From the NCBI GenBank assembly GCA_030248215.1, contig JASANG010000753.1, positions 620,001 to 684,000 of the forward strand: a stretch of DNA of 64,000 bases. Reading direction: 5' to 3'. Origin of the DNA: Enoplolaimus lenunculus. Lineage: Eukaryota; Nematoda; Enoplea; Enoplida; Thoracostomopsidae. The position numbers were made by a program, and so were the translations under genes. The notes beneath the pieces were generated by a model that did no database searches, was not told the DNA's origin, and was given only the letters and a program-made list of their open reading frames with translations. Positions 1-10,484 of this stretch are shown here, one piece after another (position 1 is the first letter of the stretch; each line of letters begins with the position of its first letter).

Positions 1-17
1 TTTCTTACAATCCTAGT

Positions 18-914
18 TTGCCAGCATCGTTCACGAACGCGAACAAGCTCTGGCTAGCCGCACGAAAGCAGTTACCGTTGCTTAAGTTTTCTCAAGTAAA
101 ATATTCGCTAGCAGCGCAAGTTGTGCATCAGTTGCACAAAAGAAAATCTCGTCGCCATGCCACTACAACGATTAAAGTTGAGCGACTTAATCAACAATGG
201 GACATAGACTTGATGTTTGTTCGAAAAGCTAAGCGTTACAATAATAATTACCAGTATATCTTAATTACAATTGATCTTTTCAGTAGAAAAGTTTCGTTGA
301 ACCGTTAAAAAAGTATTCTAAAACTGTTGCCGAGGCTTTCGTAACGATCCTGAAGCGTTCGGCCGAGGTTCCTAAAGTTATTCGCTCAGACTACGGAACA
401 GAATTCAAAGACACATTTGAAGCGCTTCTAAAGTAACGTGGCATCAAACATTTCTGGGCTAACAATGCATACAAATCTAATTATGCAGAGCGCTTTATTA
501 GAACTTTACGCCGCAAAATTTGAAAGTATCTAACACACCAAAAAACTGCGTTATATTGATGCTCTGGATAAACTAGTTCAATCATAAAACGACACCGTGT
601 ACCGCAGCATAGAAACAACGCCAACGAAGCTGCTAAATGTAAGCTTCCTAAAATTAAGTCTAGTAAAACGATACATAACACCGAACCTAAGTTTGTCTTC
701 GAGTTGGGAGATTATGTAAGAGTTGCATTGGGCAAAGGTACATTCCAAAAAATCAACAGAACAGTCCTGGACTGATGAATTGTATGAAGTTGTGCAACGC
801 CGAATGGGATATCCGCCAACCTACAGACTGCCGGATATGGTCGGAGAACCTCTTACAGGTGCGTATTATGCCGCTGAGCTACAAAAGGTTCCAAGTGTCG
901 TCAAAACAAAATAA
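18..914 (+). pseudogene. Polinton integrase (retroviral-type rve fold), broken
   Basis: The N-terminal third reads like the start of a Polinton integrase: a basic stretch (HKRKSRRHATTT), then a tryptophan-aspartate core motif (QQWDIDLMFV) and YILITIDLFSRKV, which match the first catalytic-aspartate region and the following beta strand of rve integrases. Further down the same strand are remnants of the second catalytic segment (a RSDYGTEF-like stretch) and of a C-terminal chromo/SH3-like tail (ELYEVVQRR). The family integrates the element into host DNA through 3'-OH joining in the nucleus. The copy is broken in a few places and inactive as it stands. The assignment rests on motif recognition, not a search. 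Confidence 0.82.
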
Positions 915-949
915 TGTTTGCGTGAGTCAGCACGTGACTAACATAAACC

Positions 950-958
950 TATAAAAGG
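950..958 (+). promoter_or_regulatory. TATA box within the Polinton
   Basis: TATAAAAGG lies 36 bp after the end of the integrase region and about 150 bp before the next ORF. A CACGTGAC E-box-like sequence sits just upstream (931-938). A second, similar TATA box precedes the polymerase, which suggests that each gene block had its own promoter. Confidence 0.45.
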
Positions 959-1102
959 TGGCGACCATGCGCAAAACCATCATTTTATTGTTTTCTAGAA
1001 AACAAACAGTGTGTATTTATCAACTAATGAAATGCTTGTGGCAGCAATTTTCAACAGTTACGTTTTTCGGACCAGGAAATTTTAACCGAAATACAACGAC
1101 TT

Positions 1103-1363
1103 ATGTATGCAAATTGTTGGAGCTGCAGTAGTGACAACCCAATGGTGCGTCGTTACGGTTCTGCACACCAGAACGGATGCGAAATGGACAAGCGCGACGT
1201 GATCGACTTGTTCTTTCATGAGGCGGTCGTCAACTTGCACTACAAAGTGTGCATGAACATAAATCCGCACGTTCGTCGCATAACAATCAAGCGATTGAAG
1301 ATACTGTGGCGCGACGGCATTACAGACAGCGAAGACACAGATATCGAAGATGACGATGATTGA
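1103..1363 (+). CDS. Small Polinton ORF of unknown function
   Basis: This 86-codon ORF lies downstream of the TATA box at 950. It has four cysteines in the N-terminal 30 residues (CWSC ... C), a basic central part (VRRITIKRLKILWR) and a strongly acidic tail (DSEDTDIEDDDD). I do not recognise a family. The Cys pairs could bind a metal, but that is inference. The next 180 bp is a threonine-rich CAA/ACA repeat region and is not called as a gene. An AATAAA signal follows near 1634. Confidence 0.4.
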   Translation: MYANCWSCSSDNPMVRRYGSAHQNGCEMDKRDVIDLFFHEAVVNLHYKVCMNINPHVRRITIKRLKILWRDGITDSEDTDIEDDDD

Positions 1364-1677
1364 AATGACAGCTGCTGCAAACACAATGAAAAGAAAGTTG
1401 CGAAATCCAACAACAAAGGCAACAACAACAGCAACGACCACAGCAACAACCACAAGAACCATAACAAGAACACCAACGGTGAAAATATTATCACTGACGA
1501 TGGCTACGCGACTGTTGAAAAGGAAGAAGTCGAGCTGATGATTTCTCAAATTGTTACAGTTAAAAATAGACTTAATATATATGCACATCGCATTTATGAT
1601 CGAATGTATTTTTAATTGTTGCTTGGTTATTTTAATAAATTATACTGCATTACGACAACGATAGCTTTTATGTTACT

Positions 1678-2465
1678 TTGCTAAGCAACGCCTCATCTGC
1701 TGAATATCCAAACAACACGCACAGCTGTTTTAGCAATAGATTAGTCACACCGTTATATTTAGACAGAACTCGCTGGGAAGTTGGGCTTTGTGAGATAGTT
1801 TACCCAGAACACATTTTAAACATTTCACCAAAAACTAACAGCAACGACCGCACGATTGACAACAGCGACAACTTTTACCCGTCACGTTATTCGTATAAGC
1901 ACTTGATTGCGGGTGGCGACGTTGCATGGTTTCTAGAAACAATACCAGCAGCGCATTATGCTAACACGCACACCATGATTTCAAGTATTAATCGTAACAT
2001 TTCGGAAAACGGGCAGAAAACATTACATGAGGATAAAATTAATCTATAAACAATGCAAAGGACAAACTGGCTTTGGTTGAATTTTCAAAATCCGATGCTC
2101 AATTGCTCGGCTTCGAACTAAACACAACCTACGTTGTGAAACCACTGGGAATTACAGCCCCGTATTGCGTTGATTTAATGGCAGGAGTGTCAACACTGTT
2201 TGTCTACTCAGACATTTGCAAAGCACAGCAAGTCGGGCAAACTGAACAACCATTACTACGAATAATTTCGCGAAACGATATAGTAAGACCAAAATCTGCA
2301 ACTGTGCAAACAACACGACCTTTTTCGCGTCCACACTATATGCCGCTGGAACGCAACCTGATCACAAGCATAAAATTATATATAAAAATGGAACGCAACG
2401 TGCACGTTCAATTTGAGAATTGTGGTTGCGTTATTGCAAAGTTACATTTTCGACGCACTAATTAA
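1678..2465 (+). pseudogene. Polinton penton-like minor capsid protein, broken
   Basis: The N-terminal half contains an LDRTRWEVGLCEIVYP stretch. The C-terminal half has FVYSDICKAQQVG, PLLRIISR, PHYMPLERNLITSIKLYIK and the ending VIAKLHFRR. The order 'YSDI...VG...PLLRI...Y.PL....I..I.L.I...G..I..LHFRR' is the one I know from Polinton minor capsid (penton, single jelly-roll) proteins, which sit at capsid vertices. It lies between small structural ORFs, as expected. The copy carries about one interruption. The assignment is by recognition of conserved motifs; a profile search against Polinton penton proteins would settle it. Confidence 0.72.
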
Positions 2466-2468
2466 ACA

Positions 2469-2729
2469 ATGCGCATAATGACACACTTGCCGTTTGTGAT
2501 TTTTCAAAGCGTTTTTGGATTGGGTTCAGCATTTGCAACGCTAGCACGAGTGGCAATTCCTGCTGCTGCAACATACTTTGCGCGTCACGTTCTTCGGGGA
2601 GTTTCAGAAACGGTAGCATCTCAGATTCAAGCGAAACATCCACGCGGCAACGAGGTGCCACCTCAGCTAAACGTGCATTCTGCATGGCAGCTGCAAAAAC
2701 CAATAAGCGATAAGCCATCACAACAATAA
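2469..2729 (+). CDS. Small hydrophobic Polinton ORF
   Basis: This 86-codon ORF starts four bases after the penton-like stop. Its N-terminal half is hydrophobic and alanine-rich (FVIFQSVFGLGSAFATL, VAIPAAATYFARHVL), so it could span or lyse a membrane. The C-terminal half is polar. Polintons and adenoviruses carry small membrane-active structural proteins at comparable places, but there is no motif that proves the identity. Confidence 0.4.
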   Translation: MRIMTHLPFVIFQSVFGLGSAFATLARVAIPAAATYFARHVLRGVSETVASQIQAKHPRGNEVPPQLNVHSAWQLQKPISDKPSQQ

Positions 2730-2730
2730 A

Positions 2731-3109
2731 AACCGACATAGCACCTAGTGTTGGCAACGATCAGTGCCGTAGAAGAACCGAAAAACTAGCACGACGTATA
2801 GCGCAAAATATTGGAAAAAGCATTGCTGCAGGTTTAACTGTTCACGCGCTCTACAACAACAATACTCATCGCGGCGGCGGTGGTGGTTGTGGTCGCTGTA
2901 ACAAACAAAAATCGCGGCTTGTTGCGCAAGCCGGTGCTCGCCGCGGCAATTTAAAATCATCGCGACGGCAGCATCGAATTGAAACACTACCAGATACTAG
3001 CGTAAAGTTATCGTTGGATAAAGAAATGGAAGAAATATTAGCAACCACGGATTTACCGATGTATACAAAACTCAACTTGTACAACCAGACGTTACAAAAA
3101 TATCTATAA
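2731..3109 (+). CDS. Basic, glycine-rich Polinton ORF without its own ATG
   Basis: An open frame follows directly on the previous stop. It is rich in Arg/Lys (CRRRTEKLARRIAQNIGK, SSRRQHR), contains a glycine run with cysteines (RGGGGGCGRC) and ends LPMYTKLNLYNQTLQKYL. That amphipathic ending resembles the C-termini of small Polinton structural ORFs that I have seen. No ATG opens the frame, so the true start is unclear. The function could be core-like DNA binding, but that is inference only. Confidence 0.4.
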
Positions 3110-3300
3110 TTACATAGCAATGCAGCAACAAGTAACAACAACTGTGCAGCACAACAACAACAACAACAACAACAAGCAAACACGCAGAAGTATCAAAGCG
3201 AGCAAGCTGTCGATCAGCCGAACCGCTCAAATAATTCAAAAGCGAAAATTTTTCAGGCGCGCTAGCGCTTATCCCATCGCGATTCAAGGATCGTGCCAAA

Positions 3301-3633
3301 GTGATACAAACGCATATTGCTGAAACTCCGGGTATCAGCTGGGCTGAAAACGGTGTTGTTACAATTGATGTCGTTCCAATAGTCGGATCACATATTGCCG
3401 ATCTTGTCGAATATACGATGAAACCAAAGCTGCCGAAGCACAAGCCTGTTGGGTATGCAATGTTTGTGTCAGCGGTCGCGAAGCTACCTATCGGAACTTC
3501 ATGGATTCCAAGCATACAACTTAGACGTCACCTGGAAAACATTCGTCAGAAGGGTAGTACGAACATGGGTACAACGGTGGCAGCAGATAATTTTGAAAAT
3601 TGTAGTTTAGATTCGTCAGAATACAATTTCTAG
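3301..3633 (+). CDS. Polinton ORF of unknown function
   Basis: A 110-codon open stretch with the pattern ISWAENGVVTIDVVPIVGSH, then IADLVEYTMKPK and a PVGYAMFVSAV segment. Polinton genomes often carry a protein with a similar 'W..NG...DG....G..I.DLV....K....P.G...F' ending. The start is uncertain, because glutamine/asparagine-rich repeat sequence (CAACAA run, 3120-3180) precedes it. Treat it as a structural-block ORF of unknown role. Confidence 0.4.
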   Translation: MIQTHIAETPGISWAENGVVTIDVVPIVGSHIADLVEYTMKPKLPKHKPVGYAMFVSAVAKLPIGTSWIPSIQLRRHLENIRQKGSTNMGTTVAADNFENCSLDSSEYNF

Positions 3634-3851
3634 AGCAATAATAACGGCATTACCACCAGTTACGAAGAAGAGGAAGAAAACGACGTAGACCAGAATAAAA
3701 CTGATACCAAAAATAAACAATGTAGTAAATCATGGGCACGACTTCCTTATTGATTTTTTATGCATTACACATATACATTTTATTTACATGAACACATCGT
3801 ATTTGACGTACTGTATATAATTACTTGTCATTTTTTTAATAAACTGATGGG

Positions 3852-3859
3852 TATAAAAA
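3852..3859 (+). promoter_or_regulatory. TATA box before the Polinton DNA polymerase
   Basis: TATAAAAA sits about 50 bp upstream of the first ATG of the polymerase region at 3905 and just after an AATAAA (3838) that could end the previous transcript. The arrangement matches the TATA box at 950. Confidence 0.5.
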
Positions 3860-4222
3860 GATGGTTCTGAGCTCATTTTTGTCATTTTACGCAGCGCCAA
3901 CGTAATGAAAATTAGACAAGTCGACAATCCGCTTACCGGTTATTTGCGACGTTACACAATTGTATCCGATACGCTGTATCAAGATCTTTCCGCTTATTAT
4001 ACTAATGCAAAACCTGAGATACAAGTACTATGCAGAGAATTATTAGATAATATAACTGCGTTCAAGTTGCACGTTCGGACAAAAATTCGTTTTCAAGGCA
4101 ACCAACCACGAAACGCTAGCTGATGCATACATGAGCAACAGGCAGCGCATTTTCCTGCGTTCAGACAAAGAACGGGACCCCAAAACCGGAAAGAGAAGCT
4201 AGACAAAAAGCCCCCGAAACCC

Positions 4223-4256
4223 CCGGGGGAAAAAAAAAAAAAAAAAAAAAAAAAAG
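4223..4256. repeat. Homopolymer A tract
   Basis: About 25 adenines follow a short CCCCCGGGGG stretch. Long homopolymers are a common site of sequencing or assembly error, so the exact length should not be trusted. Confidence 0.8.
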
Positions 4257-5035
4257 CCCGTTCCAGTTGATCGTAATCCTCAGCTAGTTTCAAACTACTC
4301 AAATTATGTCGACAACTACAACATTTATAACTACCACTATCCATTCGCCCTTCGTGATTTGCCACATTTCGAGCAATACAACGATGTTTGTGTTTTTGTG
4401 TACGGATACGACGAAGGTGACGGTATCTTCCCCATTTACTTGTCACGCTAGAGCTAAGTGCTCCTTGACATCACCATCATTCTGTAATGCTGCAGATGCT
4501 GGAAAATGAAGACAAGTCCAACTCGCATTACTGTTGGATAAAACGGTTCGACGTTCTGCTCTACGATCAGCGAAAACACCGCTGCCGCAAATATTTTTGT
4601 GTTCGTTGCCTTTTTCCGTTCTACTCTCCCGAACGTCTGTGGGGCTATCAACAGCAATGCCAGGTTAGCGCAGGATGTATTATTGAAATGCCGGATGACG
4701 AACGTAATTAACTAACATTTATTCAAATGGCAAAAATGCTTCGACAACCGTGTGTGTTTTGTGCGGACTTTGAATGCATTCTGAACCCAGTATACGGGTG
4801 TCAGCCGCGTGCTACAGCGTCTTATTGTACAAAGTTGACCGAACATGTTCCTTGTGGTTTTGGCATACTTCAATTAACTCAGTACTGCGGCGAGTCGACC
4901 AGAAAAACCGGTGTACCCATGGTAAAACAGTGTGAAAACAGCGTTAACGAGTTTCTCGACTGCATCATTGAATTAGCGTTACAATACCAGCGTAATGGGT
5001 CATCCACGTTAAAATGCACACGCCGATGTAATAAA

Positions 5036-5190
5036 TGTTCCACCCACCCCATAGACCTCCACCAAACCCCACCCCGGCATCCTTTCCCCTTCCACTTTTT
5101 TTCCGGCCATTTTCTTCCCCCCCCTCACCCCCCCCCCCCCCAACCCCCCCCCCCCCACCCCCCCCCCCACCCACAAACCCCCCCCACAAT
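5036..5190. repeat. C-rich low-complexity tract
   Basis: About 150 bp are almost purely pyrimidine on the + strand, including several cytosine runs of 8-14 separated by single A or T. Its composition is unlike anything else in the window. It may be a real low-complexity expansion or a read or assembly artefact. Confidence 0.8.
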
Positions 5191-7814
5191 AACAGTTCCC
5201 GATAATGATGTCAGACAAGTTATATTTAGGCAGAGCAAAGTCTAAAGGTGCAGACAAAGCCAATAGACACATCAGACACAGTATAGAGAGAGAGGGGGTA
5301 GGGAGAACGTGGGCACCCAAAAGGGAGGGACAAAAACCAGAACCCAAACAAAACACGCTTTCCAAAAACAATTGGAACCAATATTTCACACAACCAATTT
5401 GTTCCATTTGCAGCAAACAATTCGATCCGTGCGCACAATGTGGCGATTGAACGAGCCGGCGAAATTGGTGCACAAATTGTCGTCGGCAAATTGCAAGAGA
5501 TCACTGCAGAGTCTGCAGAAGATTTCGAGGACCAACTCACACTCGATGCAACATCGAATTTCAGCTGAGCAAAGATGTTTGCGTATTTATTCACAACTTG
5601 AAAAATTATGACTCATTTAATTATGCAACATATTGCCGAAATCGTAATCGCGCGAGAAATGCAACTTGAATGTGTGGCAAAAGCAATGGAGAAATATATC
5701 ATGTTCGCGATCACCATTGCACCAAGTGACGAGTTAAAGTACACTTGGAGAAAAAAATTTCTGGACATGTTTCAGTTTTTGCCGAGTTCGCTTGAAAGCC
5801 TAGTTGACAATTTAAAAACTGGAACAAATCAGCAGCAGCAGCAATTCAAAACAATGCAGCATTTTTTTCCAAACGCAAACGATCGCAATATGCTGCTACG
5901 CAAAGGCGTTTACCCGTACGAATACGTCGACTCCGTGGACAAATTCGCCGATACGAAGTTGCCCGATATTGGCAAATTTTATAGCAATGTCAAAATGTGC
6001 AACATTTCTGACGACGATTACAAGCACGCCAAAGCTACTTGGAACTATTTCAATTGCGAAAACTTGGCTGATTATCACGACTTGTATCTGCTTTGCGATG
6101 TACTACTTTTGTGTGATGTATTTGAGAACTTTCGAGCGTTTTCGCTTTTACATTACCAGTTGGATCCTGCACACTATATGACACTGCCGTCACTAGGCTG
6201 GGCCGCATGTTTACGGCGATCACCATGTGAACTCGAACTGCTAACTGATCCAGATATGTATGTACTATTCGAAGAAGGAATACGTGGAGGAGTTTCGTGC
6301 ATAATGCACCGATTTGCCGCCGCAAATAATCCCCAACTAGAAAACTTTGATTGCTCTCAACCGACAACACACATTGTTAGTTTTGATGCAAACAATTTGT
6401 ACGGATTTTGCATGAGCCAAAAGATGCCGGTTGCAGGGTTTCGCTGGCTCGATGACAGTGAACTGGAAAATTTTGATGTGTTCCAAATCGCCGAAGACGC
6501 TGACTACGGATACGTGCTCGACGTTGATCTAGACTATCCTGCGCATTTGCACGATAGTCACAACGAGTATCCGCTCGCGCCGGAAAAAATTACAATAACC
6601 GATGGCATGTTGTCGCAGTACAGTTGCGCGTTAAAACAACGTTTAGGTCTTAGTTCGGTGAAACAAGTCAAACTTGTACCAACACTATTAAACAAGCGCG
6701 GATATATTGTGCACTATCGCAACTTAAAACTGTACCTTAATCTTGGAATGAAACTTGTCAAGATTAATCGAGGCGTCCAATTCTACCAAGCAGCATGGAT
6801 GAGACCCTACATCGAATTTAATACCGAGCAGCGCAAAGTCGCGAAAAGCAACTTTCAGAAAGATTTGTTCAAACTGCTCAATAATTCGGTGTTTGGCAAA
6901 AGTATGGAAAATGTACGCAACTACGTCGACGTTCGTCTTGTTACCGACAGCAACAAATTTCGAAAACTTGTTGCAAGTCCGCGTTACAATCGCAGTGAAG
7001 TTTTTAACGAAAACTTGGTAGCAGTGATGCTCAATCGCGTCCGAGTTTGTTTAAACAAACCAATCTATGTTGGATTTAGTGTCCTCGAGTTATCGAAGCA
7101 TTTGATGTACGATTTTCATTACTACACCTTCAACCAAATATTTCCTCGACATCAATTGCTGTATACAGATACAGATTCGCTGACTTACTTAATCGAGTCG
7201 GATAATTTGCTGGAAACGCTCAAACTACACAGTCAGTTTTTCGATTTCAGCGATTATCCCAAACAGCATTCTCTGTACGATGAAACTAACAAGAAAGTGA
7301 TGGGAAAGTTTAAGGATGAAACAAACTCGATACCTATACGCGAATTTGTCGGATTACGCTGTAAAATGTACAGCATTCTATGCGAGGATCATTCGAAAAA
7401 GCGTGCAAAGGGAATAGCTAAGCCGGTAGTGAAACGGCGCATTTCGCACACTGACTATGTTACAACTTTGCGCAACGGAACACTCTGTCGGCATGTAATG
7501 GTTGCGATTAGAAGTGAACGACACAAAGTGTTCACAATTGAACAATCAAAAATTAGCTTAAGCGCGTTTGACGACAAACGCTACATTCTTGATGATGGTA
7601 TTGGGACTTTAGCTTATGGCCACAAGCTGTTAGAGAATAATCATGATGAAGATGATGATGATGAACCATTTCTGTGAGTTTTCAGTGTTTTATGAACAGA
7701 TGGTTATTTTTGCTGAGAGTTGTTAGTTCGGCAATACATCTGTGAAAAGCAATGCATGATTTTTAAATAGTAAATAAAAATCGCAGACTTGGTTTATGTT
7801 GCGCAATTAGAATT

Positions 7815-8715
7815 GGACGAGCCATTTGGCTCTTAACTTTGATCAACGCAAACCTCCATTTTTCAGCTACTTTGTCTAAAACTCAAATCGCAACTTTTCG
7901 CAGCAACTTGGGTTGCGTTGATCGTGGGGGGACGTATTAAGTCGTGAACCCCAAACACGACGAACCATTTGGCTCTTAACTTTGATCAACGCAAACCTTA
8001 AGTTTTCAGCTACTTTGTCTACAACTCAAATTGCAACTTTTCGCAGCGACGTGAGTTGCGCAACTTCGGCTGCGTTGATCGTGGGGGACGTATTAAGTCG
8101 TGAACCCCAAACACGACGAACCATTTGGCTCTTAACTTTGATCAACGCAAACCTTCATTTTTATCTACTTTGTCTACAACTCAAATCGCAACTTTTCGCA
8201 GCGACTAGAGTTTCGCAACTTGGGTTGTGTTGATCGAGGGGACGTATTAAGTCATGAACCCCAAACACGACGAACCATTTAGCTCTTAATTTTGATCAAC
8301 GCAAACCTCCATTTTTCAGCTACTTTGTCTACAACTCAAATCGCAACTTTTCGCAGCGACTAAAGTTTCGCAACTTGGGTTGCGTTGATCGAGGGGAAGT
8401 ATTCAGTCGTGAACCCCAAACACGACGAACCATTTGGCTCTTAACTTTGATCAACGCAAACCTCCATTTTTCACCTACTTTGTCTACAACTCAAATCGCA
8501 ACTTTTCGCAGCGACTTGAGTTGCGCAACTTGGGTTGCGTTGATCGTGGGGGACGTATTAAGTCGTGAACCCCAAACACGACGAACCATTTGGCTCTTAA
8601 CTTTGATATACGCAAAATTTTATTTTTTGCTATTGGTGTTAAAATGTGCAACTCAAACACAACTTTTCGCAACGAACTGAGTTGCACAACTTTGTCCGCT
8701 TGCAATTTGGATTGC
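7815..8715. repeat. Tandem array, six copies of a ~155-bp unit with internal dyads
   Basis: The landmark CCATTTGGCTCTTAAC recurs at about 7822, 7965, 8121, 8276, 8430 and 8586, a spacing of 143-156 bp. The last copy is diverged. Each unit contains several inverted repeats: GATCAACGCAA with TTGCGTTGATC about 90 bp later, CAACTCAA with TTGAGTTG, the perfect palindrome GTTGCGCAAC, and GTCGTG with CACGAC around a 9-nt loop. The array starts about 140 bp after the polymerase stop, so it may be the subterminal region of the Polinton or a host satellite. The short open frames across it carry no recognisable protein. Confidence 0.9.
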
Positions 8716-10484
8716 ATAAGTTAGGTTTAATTTAATGGAGCTTTGATAAGTCCAATCGCGCAGGTAAAGTAAAGTAATATTGTCCAACTAGATCAGTTTT
8801 TCTGCAATATCTATTGCGCGTATTGTATTTAATTTAAGAGCCATAAACGCTTGTTGCGTAATCGAGCTTTGAGTTTTATGATTGCGTCTATAATGCCTAG
8901 CTGCTAATAATTTCATAAAACATCATTTTTGACTGTAATTTACTACGCATGAACACAAGAAATCTTTCTGTGTCTTGCCGCAATTTTTGTATTGATTGCA
9001 AAGCTACACTACAATTTTCAAAAATTCAGCAAGCAAAACTGAACAATTTCACAACACGCACTCAAGTTATATAGCTTTTCCTAAACATAAGAATTACATG
9101 TACATACAAAAACATTTGAAACTATATAAAGAATGCATCACACATTGCTCAGATTTATTTTTGCTCAGTTGCATCATGTGCAGTCGTCTATCATACAACA
9201 GCAAAGCAACGCAATTTAAGCAAATGTGCAATCCAGCATGTACGCACTGCAGTGCAATGCTAAAAATTGTTCTGCGGTGAGCGAGCGCAAAAGGTGCCAA
9301 CTGTGGAACTATTGGACCATTAAAACTTGCACAGGTCGTAATTTTACAAACATCAGTTTTCAACATTAATTTCGTCAGACTGCTTCATGCATAGCGTTGC
9401 TAAGAACACCATGCAATGTCACAAGTGGCATGGATATATTACAATCAATATTACGCTTTATGCTGTTTAATACACCCCCAGTTTCTACTGTTTATTGCAA
9501 TGGTATACACAGAAACGTATTCTCGATTGTATGTTGAGTCAAGAAAATACTACAGTTAAAACCATTTGTCGAAACACGAGTTCGCAAGAGCAAAACAGCT
9601 AAGGTTTTCAAGTTTATTAGCTCAAGCAGAGGTCATTTCTGCAATCTGCAGAAATATCACCAGCCTTTAAAACATTTTTTATTAATTGTTTGAAATCTGA
9701 AGCTTCTCTAATAGAATTTAGGGAGTATACAAGCGATTTTAATAGTTGCATTTTATTTATTTTTCATTTAAAAAACTAGCACAATTGCAATAATTGCAAA
9801 ATCGCGATAAAGTTTCGGGATAAGACTAACTTACATCTTGCTACGAGCAGCCTTCGCAGCAAAATCAGAAAATTAAAAATAATGGACGGCTACAATTTAC
9901 TTTTGCTGCGCATGGCATTAAATACGTGGTCGTAAACATAAACACACTCGATTAAATGTTTTCACTATAAACACCTGATTCTTTGCGAGCAGCATTATAA
10001 TTGTTTTATTGAAACTGCACTGGCGCAAGTGAAATATATATGAACAATGACAGCGCTTTGCAATATTGCAGAATTAGCATTAATACACGTATCATTGTGG
10101 CAACTGTTACTTAGTGCAACGCCATCAAACGTTTTCATTAGAAAACAAACCGATTGACGTTTGAAAGTTGTGCTCTAGGTTGTCGAGTATTAACCGTGAC
10201 TCATTGTACTATTACAAAATTGACTTTTCAAACTTTTGCACTAGTTGGAACTGTGCCAACTTGGGCTGGCATGGTGCCAACTAGTGCAAAAGTGTGCCAG
10301 AACCCCCATTTTTCCTCTACTAGCATTATTAATATAGACATGATTTTCAATTATTTTTCGCTGTTTCCGGAAAAAAAGTTAAAAAATACTGTTGTTTTCG
10401 GTCGATTCATTTTTTCGGAAAAAACCAACCCTGTACTTAATTAAAACATAAAACTTGTATTATACAGAAAACAGTTAATTTCAG
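8716..10484. other. AT-rich stretch without a recognisable gene
   Basis: I see no exon with convincing coding content and no known repeat family apart from the hairpin at 10232-10293. If the host gene whose last exons lie at 10485-11826 continues to the left, this stretch is part of one of its introns. Confidence 0.5.
10232..10293. repeat. Perfect 17-bp inverted repeat with 28-nt loop
   Basis: ACTTTTGCACTAGTTGG (10232-10248) is exactly complementary to CCAACTAGTGCAAAAGT (10277-10293). The loop holds further copies of GTGCCAAC. It could be a small foldback element or a structured RNA segment. No family was recognised. Confidence 0.75.

Larger units (their letters stand above)
3905..7677 (+). 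pseudogene. Polinton protein-primed family B DNA polymerase, broken N-terminal part, open palm
   Basis: The region encodes the replicative polymerase of Polintons. Recognisable parts, in order: an N-terminal domain starting at the ATG at 3905; a Cys/His cluster (HRCRKYFCVRCL ... C) near 4580-4660; and the exonuclease core DFEC near 4765. The C-terminal part, about 690 codons up to the stop at 7675-7677, reads openly. It contains palm motif A (FDANNLYG, near 6384), motif B (KLLNNSVFGKSMEN, near 6865-6905), motif C (YTDTDSL, near 7162-7182), GKFKDE and EFVGLRCKMYS, and the typical ending FDDKRYILDDG.GTLAYGH. These are hallmarks of pPolB. The upstream part is broken in several places. An AATAAA follows near 7773. 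Confidence 0.93.
1..7800 (+). mobile_element. Polinton/Maverick fossil, truncated by the window's left edge
   Basis: Seen here on the + strand, in order: a retroviral-type integrase, several small ORFs, a penton-like minor capsid protein and a protein-primed family B DNA polymerase. This gene set defines Polintons (Mavericks), large self-synthesising DNA transposons with virus-like capsid genes. The left end lies outside the window. No packaging ATPase, cysteine protease or long double jelly-roll capsid gene is visible, so they are either lost or upstream. The right end is uncertain: it is placed just after the polymerase poly(A) signal AATAAA near 7773, but the adjoining tandem array could belong to it. 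The element is broken, with roughly ten interruptions over the span, yet the polymerase palm region is still open, so the decay looks moderate rather than ancient. It is treated as a fossil. Confidence 0.9.

Noticed and set aside
1082-1588. 168-codon minus-strand frame rich in Val
   Set aside because: It is the complement of the CAA/ACA-rich part of the Polinton small-ORF region; such complements read as Val-rich frames by composition.
7982-8717. Regular repeats resembling a CRISPR array, and open frames across them
   Set aside because: The units of about 155 bp have no spacers and lie in a eukaryotic context; the frames are shadows of the tandem repeat.
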